This document shows, one piece after another, positions 7,501 to 14,159 of a DNA stretch of 21,715 bases. Numbering within the stretch: the stretch's first letter is position 1; every line of letters begins with the position of its first letter. The notes beneath the pieces are model-generated. The model ran no database searches and was not told where the DNA came from. It saw only the letters and a program-made list of their open reading frames with translations. The DNA comes from a virus. Both the position numbers and the translations under genes were made by a program. The DNA lies in IMG/VR virus record IMGVR_UViG_3300020400_000052, positions 1 through 21,715 of that record, one strand, 5' to 3'.

Positions 7501-10500
7501 AGGTTAGAAGCTTTTCTGTTTTCAAACTCGTCTATGTTTTTCTGGACGGCTTCTTGTATCTTAGCAGGCGTTCTTGTTCTAAGTTTTTTCTCGTTTGATC
7601 GAACATCGCTATCTCTGGAAAAACGGTCTTGAACCGCAGGCTGCATGTTCTCAGTCTGTATATCCACCGCCTGATCATAAGAATTAGCAAGCGTCCCATC
7701 AGAGTTGCTATATGGTTTATAGTTTTTAGGATCAAACACCATGAAAACAACGTCTGGCTCACCGTTTTTGTATATTTTGTAATTTGTTTTATCCCAATCA
7801 GGGGGAGCCTCTTCAGGGCTAAATGGAAGTCTTGAAACTGCTTTAAATCCATTTAAAGAATATAAATGAGGCAATTCTGTATCAAATGCATCTAGCTTGC
7901 TGCCACCTAGTTCAGTGGCTAACAATAAAGACGAAACGGTTGCATTTGAGTATGTAGATTCTATATCTTTAAAAACACTTACAATGTCTCCGTCTGGCTT
8001 AATTGCAAATCCAGATGACATGTCTTCAGACAAAAAGACCTTCATCTTTTGATAATCTGATTCTGGGTAAACGTATACGGAGGATGCGTTAGGATCTTTT
8101 TCTTTGGCTATATTGATTGCGTCTACAAAAACATTTGCATCTTGACCTGACAACTCATAAAAGTTGATAGGGCTAACATTTGCATCTTTAAGTCTATTTG
8201 TAGGAACTTTATCTATTTTGTAAAACGATAAAGGATTTATTTCTCTTTGGGTTCCGTCTTTTAATAGGACTGTAGTCTTCTTTCCAGTTCTTCTAACGTA
8301 AGACCTGGGTTCTCTTTGAGGATTCTTGCCTCCATAGAGTTGCCTTCGTAACTGGGAGATGATTCTTGGTTTTGCGAAACGCCTCTTTTTTCTTTCAGTA
8401 ACTGCTTTACCTTTCGCCTGAAGAGACTCGTATTCAGTCCGTCCAGGTGATCTTTGTCTCCCTCTGACCAGGGATTGTATGGCGGTTGCTGCTTCATTTT
8501 GTGATGCTCCTCTCCTAACTAGCTCTGCTGTAGCCATGTTTATGGCTTCTGCTCCATAGTCTCTGTTGGCAGGTTCTGCTGTTCTTGCCCCACTTTTCCT
8601 ATAGAAAGCCTGTTCAGGATACCATATTAACGCCTGAATTGTAGCCTCATCTGTATTAATTCCTGCGTCAGCCAATATATTTTTGGCTTTTTCCATTGTT
8701 TTTCTTATGAATGCTCTATGTCTTGCACCGCTAGGACTAAGACTTCCACCCATAAAATTGTTGATCGCTCTAGCCGCTTTAAATATTGGCAAATCTTTTT
8801 CTTTAAAATCTTCAGAGGATACTTTATTAAATACTTTCTTTGCTTCGTTAATTATTCCGTCTTCGCTTTCTACGATTGCTTCCCTGTCGATGTTAAATTT
8901 CTCTACCATTTCCGGGGTAAGACTGTTTTGGAATAATTGTATATTTTTATTGAGTAGCTCTGCGTTGCCTGAGATGAGGGTTCCTGTCATTCTCCCCCAG
9001 GTTCTCATAAACCACCTATCCATAGTGGTTAAACTAAGATTTCCCATCAGGTTAGGAAAAAACGCACCGCCCACTTTCGGGCCAAATATAACGCTGAGAG
9101 GCAATAATGCATCTGCTGCTTCGCCTGCTATTTTAGACTTCAGCCCCATACTATTAATCACCCTGACAGGGAACTCTGACATCAACATTTCTATTGTGTC
9201 TATCGCACCCAGATCAGATATCAACCCATTAATAAGCGTGAACTGTTTTTGCATTGCTTGTGATTCTTTACCAAAACCAACAATAGGAAATTTTCTTTGG
9301 TCTACGTTATCGCTAGATTGTTTGTAGGCAGTGTAGACCTCGTCAGCAAACACCAGGTTAGTTTCTACTGGCTGACCGTTTGATGTAATAGCAAGGGCAA
9401 GCTTAAACATACTTCTCGCTGTTTGGTCTGTGGTAAGCTCTGGATGGAAAACAGACATGGCAGAAATCATGGTATCTAAAGATTCTTTGTACCATTCTGT
9501 GGCATTGTCCCTGCCTCGCAACGCCATCACTGACTCAGCAGCTATCATTCTAGCTATTATTTCTGATTGCTCTTCGCTAGAAAAATCATCCATCTTTTCA
9601 CCGAAGGCATTCTGGTATCTTTGCTGCAACTCTTGTAGCAGTTCAGGAATGGTTTTTGACCCATAGGGTTGCTCAGTGAAGTTTGGATTGTAGAGAGTAG
9701 AAAGGAGAGAGACTTGATATTCTTTGTCGTTAAGTTCTGTTGGGTTATTTCTTGAAAATCTGTCTTTAATGTTTTGTTGATAAAGATTTACATGTTCTGA
9801 AGAAGGCAAAACTCCCCTATCTTCTTTCTTTTTTGCTCCTTTTGGCTTTCTGTCTTGTGGAGCAAGGCTATCTACATACTTTGTAAATTTGGGCAAAAGC
9901 TTTTTAAGAGTTTTGGGGTAAAATCTTTTTAACTCTTTAATTGACTCTCCAGTTAAGTCTTTGATTCCTAAATTTCTTTTTTTAATTACTTCTGGCAAAA
10001 GAGGAACATCTTCTGTGTTCATTCTTTTTCTTATACTTTCTAACTGTTTTGGCGTTAAAGCTTTGCCAAGTATTTTAATTTCTCCGCTAATTAACCAATT
10101 TCCCTCCATGTTGGGATTAGTTTTATAGCGATAATAACCAAATTCTGGAACTTCTTTTATTTCTGCTAATTCAGCAACAAATTCTCCATTTTCCTTAGTC
10201 CCATTTTCCTTTGCCATTTGTGACCATTTTTTAAATTGGTCTGCTCCTACCTGTACTTTTGCCCAGACTTGATTAGCTTTTCTGTAGTTAACTTCACCAT
10301 CTCCAGTAGCCGCTTTCCCTCCTATGTGAGTAGCAGATGGACGATCCCCAGAATGCATTCCCGGTCTATAAGCAAGAACTGTATACTTTGTGCCATCTAT
10401 TTCTACGGTTCTGCCTATGCTAGATACAACGCCAATAATATTGCCGTCTTTACCTCTGACGGGTTGTCCAGACTCGGCAGCAACCCATTCGTCTGTAACC

Positions 10501-13500
10501 ACTTCTTCTTTAGAATCAACAAAAAGAGGATAAAAGGAAGCCCCATCTTTAACTTCTACAGTCATTTTATCTTCATCAACAATGACTTGATCGTTGTCTA
10601 CTCTAAATAATTTATATGCATCTTTGGTTTTTTTAGGAACCCTTGTGTTTAGTTTAAATTTGCTTTGTCTGCTCATTCTGTCATTGATTGAAGCAACCAC
10701 CTCTGCTTCAGAGTTTGGGTCTCCTGGGTTTAATTCTTCAGTTAAATCTACTTGCTCAAGGTCAATATCTGGCCTTTGTGGGGTTCTGATAGTAGGTACT
10801 GGCTCATCTGGCACTGTGTCACCAGGCAATGGAGGAAGCAAATCAGCAGGAACTCCCAGCCGCTCTAGCTCCCTAGCGGATCTCATCTGGCCCCTTTCTC
10901 TCCCACCCACTTCTCCGCTTTCGATAGACGAAACCAGTTCTTCAAAGGTTCTAAAGCCCACCCCATCTATGACATTAGCCATGCCTTTAACGAAGTTAAT
11001 GATTCTTTGCACCAAGGTTTTTGGTTTTCCGCTTAGTTTGTTTTTACCACTAAACGCACCTTTCCCTGCCCTTGCATCCCTGACCAACTCTGCGATGCTT
11101 TCTTCTACTTGATCAACCTCTCTAAACTCTGGATAGTTTTGTTGCGCCCACTCAAAATATGTCTGCCCAGGGGCTTTATTTCGCTGTTTAGCGGTTTTTG
11201 TAAGAAGCCTCCACTCAGCATCCGTAAACAGGTCTAACGCCCTCATAGCGTGTATCTGTTCGTGTGTAAGGATTTCTACAATTTGGTCTATTCTTTCTTC
11301 TATAGGCAGGTCAGGAGACACCCTATCCAAAGCCAGAAATATTTGTCCTGTGGCATCTGAGTAGAATCCATCTCCATCAGGGGTAGTGCCATCAACTACA
11401 AGCGGAGAGCCTTCTCCACCGAATGTTTCTACGCCCTCTTCGTTTGCTTCTCTTTGCCTGATTCCATAAACTAAATTTCCGTTTCTGTCTCTACGAACAT
11501 TTCTAAGAGCATAATCAACATTTGCTTTTACATCTGACAAACCAACTTCATTCATTGCCTCATTAACGGCTTCACGGACTTGTTGTATGTCTGTGCTTGG
11601 CCCTGGTAAAGCTAAAGGCTCTTGCTGTGTTTCTTGGGTGGTTTCAGGTGCAGGGTCTTTGCTAAAATTAATTAAATCAGTTGGTCTAGAAAATTTAGGT
11701 AAAGATCTAATTTTTGAAAGAACTAATTTCTTTTCCCCGGAGGTAAGATCAGACGTTTTGCTAACTTTCTTGCCAACAATTTTTGATACAAGGGCGTTTA
11801 CTTCAGGAGAGTCTGCTTTGGAAGATATGTTTTTGCTTTCTAAAGCCGACTGTAAGTCTTCGTGTAAAACCTCTTCTGGTACAGCGGCAGTGCCTCTGTT
11901 CTTGTTTAGCTTTTCTGCAAACGCTCTCGCTTCTCTTTGCGTCTTAAACGGGTATTTTTTGTTTTTATCTGGCCTTTTGCCAGCTTCTAACTGATCCTGA
12001 TATTCTTTAGCTGTTAAACGCTTGCCTCTGAATCTTTGTCCGTTTGATGAAACAACGACTATTTTCCCGTCAGATTCTTTATCTACTTGATATGTTTCTG
12101 TTTCCAGGGTTGTGTTTATTTTAGGGTCACCAAGATTGCCAAACTTCTTTCCGAGAACTTCTCTGGCTTCTTCAACGGTAAAAGAATTAGTAGGCAACAA
12201 ACCTTTCTTTTCTCTGTTAGCGTTTATTTTTTGAGATACAGTGTACTTTGAAACAGGTAGGTTCTTTTTTCTTTGGTCAAGTAAAGAGGCAGTTTCATCA
12301 AATCCTTTATCAACAGTAGTGTCTCCTGCCAGGTTGACAGCGGATGATGTAAAAGTGGTTTGTTCTGGATCAAGAACGGTGACACCGTATGATGCCATTG
12401 TTTTGGTATCATCGGTAGTGAGAGGTTGTCCGTTAGAAACAATCTGTTGAGACACAGTATTGTTTATTTTTGTTTTTTTTCTTTGATCGCTAAGAACAGA
12501 AGCAAACTTAGCTGCATCTTCATAAGAGTTTAACGGCTGTCCAAATCTTTGTTCACCAACAACAACTTCGTACTTTCTTTGTGGTTGGCCGTTTTGATCA
12601 GTTTCAATGCTTCCTTCAACAACCTCAAATTCACCCTCAATAGTAGCAAAGTCAGGGCCAATAGTTTTTGCAACGTGTACAGCAGATCTTTGTATAGGAT
12701 CTCTACCTCTAGCCGATACTGTAGGGCCAAGAATTATTTCATTGGCCTCTGTTTCTGAAGCACCTTTAGAAATTAATTCTTGTTTTCGTTGATTTTCTTC
12801 GGCAAACAAATCTATTTGATCTGGAGAAACATCTTTTTTTCTTTTTATATATTCAATAGTTGAGTCCATAGCTTGAACTCTTAAAAGATCTCTTCTTCTT
12901 GCTTTTAAAAACTCAAGCTCTTTATTAGTTTCCTCTGTTTTAAAAACTTTGTCTGAGGCTTCAAGCTCGTTTATTCTTTCGTTTAATATGTTTAGATTTA
13001 AATCAACATCTAAGTCAACTTTTGGAAGAGAATCGCCTTTTGCTACTGAAACTGATTCTGCTATATCTTCAATGGCTTTATCTTTTGATTTTCTTAAATT
13101 CTGCTCATGTTCTTTTTGCGCACTATCATTTATGTCAAATCTTTTACCTCTTCCCACACCCTGCAACAAGCCAGTGGCAAAATCTGTAATTGCACCAGCG
13201 GCAAAAGATACTGTGGCTTCTCTGCTGGTAAACACATCTTTGAAGAATTCGGGATCTAGATTGGTCATCTTCCCGTACAGACTGTCATCAACATTGAGGT
13301 CTGGATTGTAGACGTTTGCTTCTATTGCATCGTCCAAGATGCTTGCTGTTTGCTCCTGAACTGATTCAAAAAGACCAGAGGCTCCTATTTCTTTAAGTCT
13401 ATTAAATATTTTTCTTTTTAATGGAGCATCTATATCACCAGGTATTCTTTTAAATATATTCTGTATAGGAGCCATTTCTGAAGCACCGACTAGGCTGTGC

Positions 13501-14159
13501 AGAAATACACCTAAATCTTCTTGTCCTTGAGAAACATCAACGCCTGATTCTCTGGCGGCATCAATTCTTTCTGACCCTCTTCCTGCGCCACTTGTTGTAG
13601 CTACAGCATATCCCAAACCAGGACTAGCGGCCCCACCTGCCATGAAAGCCGCCATAGAGCCTAATGCACCACCAAAATCCGTTGCCCAAGTATCTTTGTA
13701 GGCATCGTCTACTTCAAAGGTTTCTCTTAAAGAATCTTTTTGTCTTTTGGCAAATTTTGTAAGCGCACTCTCATCACTGATTACGTCTTCCAAACCAACA
13801 AAATTGGTTGCTGCATCAGCTAGTTCTGCTGTACCACGAAGAGTATCTAAGGGGACACTAGCAAAGTCCTGCACCATTCTTTGCCCAAACGCTTGTGCTT
13901 GGTTAGGTTTTTGTTCCGCTGTTAGTCCAGAAAGAACTGTGCCTAAAATTGATCCAGCACCAACTGCTTGGGGAGCTATTCCTTCGTCTGCTTTAACACC
14001 AAAATCTACTTCTTCTTCTTCTTCTTCAGCAACAAAATCTACAAAATCTGATTCTTTTGCAAGACCAAGACCGATAGCAGCATTTTTTATTTGTTCTTTA
14101 GGTGTTCCTTCAGGAACATCTGTTAACACTGCCCCGTTGGGTAACGTAATGTCTAACAT
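4566..14159 (-). CDS. Giant polyvalent virion-associated protein (3197 aa)
   Basis: One unbroken 9.6-kb frame encodes a multidomain protein of the 'polyvalent' kind that phages are thought to eject into hosts. In order: a short N-terminal module (ITLPNGAVLTDVPEGTPKEQ); a Glu6 tract at 45-50; Gly/Ala-rich hydrophobic helices around 165-195 and 310-335; coiled-coil regions at about 360-470; three related repeats starting near 544, 619 and 737; a zincin-like HEQIH at 966-970; a block with YRPGMHSGDRP around H1269; an HhH-GPD glycosylase-like core with K1695 and D1714; a GNAT-like segment at about 1985-2145; and a long helical region (YVPFYRE near 2480, RRPTFIVKNLLRD near 2622, an apolar helix near 2840) resembling LPD38-type domains. 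The C-terminus is charged and helical. The ATG overlaps the upstream stop by one base (TAATG), with AGGA 6 bases before it. I see no N4-type RNA polymerase motifs, and no lytic transglycosylase motif stands out by eye. Confidence 0.8.
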   Translation of the reverse strand: MLDITLPNGAVLTDVPEGTPKEQIKNAAIGLGLAKESDFVDFVAEEEEEEVDFGVKADEGIAPQAVGAGSILGTVLSGLTAEQKPNQAQAFGQRMVQDFASVPLDTLRGTAELADAATNFVGLEDVISDESALTKFAKRQKDSLRETFEVDDAYKDTWATDFGGALGSMAAFMAGGAASPGLGYAVATTSGAGRGSERIDAARESGVDVSQGQEDLGVFLHSLVGASEMAPIQNIFKRIPGDIDAPLKRKIFNRLKEIGASGLFESVQEQTASILDDAIEANVYNPDLNVDDSLYGKMTNLDPEFFKDVFTSREATVSFAAGAITDFATGLLQGVGRGKRFDINDSAQKEHEQNLRKSKDKAIEDIAESVSVAKGDSLPKVDLDVDLNLNILNERINELEASDKVFKTEETNKELEFLKARRRDLLRVQAMDSTIEYIKRKKDVSPDQIDLFAEENQRKQELISKGASETEANEIILGPTVSARGRDPIQRSAVHVAKTIGPDFATIEGEFEVVEGSIETDQNGQPQRKYEVVVGEQRFGQPLNSYEDAAKFASVLSDQRKKTKINNTVSQQIVSNGQPLTTDDTKTMASYGVTVLDPEQTTFTSSAVNLAGDTTVDKGFDETASLLDQRKKNLPVSKYTVSQKINANREKKGLLPTNSFTVEEAREVLGKKFGNLGDPKINTTLETETYQVDKESDGKIVVVSSNGQRFRGKRLTAKEYQDQLEAGKRPDKNKKYPFKTQREARAFAEKLNKNRGTAAVPEEVLHEDLQSALESKNISSKADSPEVNALVSKIVGKKVSKTSDLTSGEKKLVLSKIRSLPKFSRPTDLINFSKDPAPETTQETQQEPLALPGPSTDIQQVREAVNEAMNEVGLSDVKANVDYALRNVRRDRNGNLVYGIRQREANEEGVETFGGEGSPLVVDGTTPDGDGFYSDATGQIFLALDRVSPDLPIEERIDQIVEILTHEQIHAMRALDLFTDAEWRLLTKTAKQRNKAPGQTYFEWAQQNYPEFREVDQVEESIAELVRDARAGKGAFSGKNKLSGKPKTLVQRIINFVKGMANVIDGVGFRTFEELVSSIESGEVGGRERGQMRSARELERLGVPADLLPPLPGDTVPDEPVPTIRTPQRPDIDLEQVDLTEELNPGDPNSEAEVVASINDRMSRQSKFKLNTRVPKKTKDAYKLFRVDNDQVIVDEDKMTVEVKDGASFYPLFVDSKEEVVTDEWVAAESGQPVRGKDGNIIGVVSSIGRTVEIDGTKYTVLAYRPGMHSGDRPSATHIGGKAATGDGEVNYRKANQVWAKVQVGADQFKKWSQMAKENGTKENGEFVAELAEIKEVPEFGYYRYKTNPNMEGNWLISGEIKILGKALTPKQLESIRKRMNTEDVPLLPEVIKKRNLGIKDLTGESIKELKRFYPKTLKKLLPKFTKYVDSLAPQDRKPKGAKKKEDRGVLPSSEHVNLYQQNIKDRFSRNNPTELNDKEYQVSLLSTLYNPNFTEQPYGSKTIPELLQELQQRYQNAFGEKMDDFSSEEQSEIIARMIAAESVMALRGRDNATEWYKESLDTMISAMSVFHPELTTDQTARSMFKLALAITSNGQPVETNLVFADEVYTAYKQSSDNVDQRKFPIVGFGKESQAMQKQFTLINGLISDLGAIDTIEMLMSEFPVRVINSMGLKSKIAGEAADALLPLSVIFGPKVGGAFFPNLMGNLSLTTMDRWFMRTWGRMTGTLISGNAELLNKNIQLFQNSLTPEMVEKFNIDREAIVESEDGIINEAKKVFNKVSSEDFKEKDLPIFKAARAINNFMGGSLSPSGARHRAFIRKTMEKAKNILADAGINTDEATIQALIWYPEQAFYRKSGARTAEPANRDYGAEAINMATAELVRRGASQNEAATAIQSLVRGRQRSPGRTEYESLQAKGKAVTERKKRRFAKPRIISQLRRQLYGGKNPQREPRSYVRRTGKKTTVLLKDGTQREINPLSFYKIDKVPTNRLKDANVSPINFYELSGQDANVFVDAINIAKEKDPNASSVYVYPESDYQKMKVFLSEDMSSGFAIKPDGDIVSVFKDIESTYSNATVSSLLLATELGGSKLDAFDTELPHLYSLNGFKAVSRLPFSPEEAPPDWDKTNYKIYKNGEPDVVFMVFDPKNYKPYSNSDGTLANSYDQAVDIQTENMQPAVQDRFSRDSDVRSNEKKLRTRTPAKIQEAVQKNIDEFENRKASNLIPRFAIDADPEAQYVARNPEEALEPSQTLLDRYARSNSPDLSKEGNEVVNRISREAEKGKTAGETFVEVTDTSKWMYYLTKAKQNIVFNYAELERLYNKGDLKFGDYESSAFVALIMADRNRAVSADAMRHGAVVYENGVVKTEPFVFKGKEVGGLIDVFIPLYQNEYGVSLERLAGAYFAGMRAERLRAEGKETPVKEGDLEKIEQEVNKFVNSETGQPIIKEVYETWQAYNEKTITFLEKAGVLDSEKAEDWRNYSDYVPFYREAEGEQMPAEYPSVFGGMSSAVKLEPIKGSERSLTVPLLDAVTRNLVMATELGMKNIAQQRVIRDMMEAGMARQIVKGENDPNNRPVSLRVKGKKVTFHIDDPLVYESLLPMSESYDNIIIKMLGIPAVVMRELITRRPTFIVKNLLRDTFSAFISAGSNYIPVLDTFKGMFGGMAELSKYGVVGGYDNLRDPDDMKRAMRKFFAEKGVKIPKYEAQLDIETGEQQATRLRGLRDKIPLANYLVRLWELSGDITTASDAATRMAVYKDTLARTGSEAAAVFGASEVLNFGRRGRSPSVRMMTSLTPFLNARYQGLDVLYRAQTGRNLAIVGKDGKPAEASTQIMTALARGSLFTFASLAMLALTGDDEQFKDTPDEVRDLNIVIPTPSGVPFLFPLPFEAGIFYYTIPQRIADMYSDREGRTTPTELKETVERFVFGTAEGLAFNPLAIQAISPFYEYAMNFDTFSRRQIVPSYIETSVFPRYQQTPYTSELAKGIANVIPGSSPIKIDHLMKSYLPGIGQYLLGITDAAIRSELVQGDKTKVIPGQGLDFSNQDWWDYPFVNAFFRDKYDTGALQDFYDMKKILNQATTSLKTETASDEEKRGLHIAYANLLVDERESIKNIGEKLSDLRKRKKVIMQADYPAEVKKQQIDELDKMIDSYDASIYAIKTAAQIPIFVDRDVSESEYRKFLQDRYSDNVFPTDVLKYLEQIE
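7725..8207 (-). other. GNAT-like segment within the giant protein
   Basis: Residues about 1985-2145 run from FYELSGQDANVFVDAI through FAIKPDGDIVSVF (D2056) and LLLATELGGSKLDAFDTELP to HLYSLNGFKAVSRL and VVFMVFDP. The strand-helix pattern and the final LY-x3-GF are typical of GNAT acyltransferases, but the usual acetyl-CoA loop (Q/R-x-x-G-x-G/A) is degenerate. The activity is therefore unknown. Confidence 0.4.
8880..9662 (-). other. HhH-GPD DNA glycosylase-like domain within the giant protein
   Basis: Residues about 1500-1760 include VIFGPKVGGAF and TTMDRWFMRTWGR. The Lys of GPK (K1695) and the Asp of MDRW (D1714) are 19 residues apart, the same spacing as the catalytic Lys and Asp of human OGG1 (K249 and D268), with a G-x-K-V match at the hairpin. 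The block AITSNGQPVETN upstream is also conserved-looking. The fold is inferred from this pattern only. Confidence 0.45.
9990..10607 (-). other. Conserved block with RPGMHSGDRP motif within the giant protein
   Basis: Residues about 1185-1390 read as one globular unit: YKLFRVDNDQV, FYPLFVDSKEEV, WVAAESGQP, LAYRPGMHSGDRPSATHIGG (H1269), VWAKVQV and FGYYRYKTNPNMEGNWLISG. The pattern recalls a domain shared by large proteins of phages and conjugative elements, but I cannot name its activity. The invariant-looking Arg, His, Ser and Asp hint at an enzyme, possibly a nucleotide-using one (inference). Confidence 0.4.
10980..11492 (-). other. Zincin-like metallopeptidase domain within the giant protein
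   Basis: Residues about 890-1060 contain ILTHEQIHAMRAL with H966, E967 and H970 forming HExxH. They are followed by a W/Y-rich helix region and VEESIAELVRD (E1019, E1020, E1024), where a third zinc ligand is expected in gluzincin-like proteins. Polyvalent phage proteins often carry such zincin modules (family knowledge). It could process the giant protein itself or cut host proteins. Confidence 0.6.
14010..14027 (-). repeat. (TTC)6 trinucleotide tract encoding Glu6
   Basis: Six perfect TTC units on the plus strand encode six consecutive glutamates (residues 45-50) of the giant protein. Slippage here would change the length of an acidic linker without breaking the frame. Confidence 0.8.

Noticed and set aside
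8261-8497. 78-codon minus-strand frame inside the giant gene
   Set aside because: It is in an alternative frame of the giant gene, has no recognisable family, and the giant frame is intact through it.
8683-9327. Open frame of 214 codons on the plus strand opposite the giant gene
   Set aside because: It lies wholly antisense to a continuous coding region with recognisable motifs, and its product is a low-complexity Ser/Leu-rich sequence typical of an antisense shadow.
4566-14159. N4-type virion RNA polymerase, suggested by the size of about 3200 residues
   Set aside because: I could not find the expected polymerase motifs; the visible motifs fit a polyvalent protein instead.
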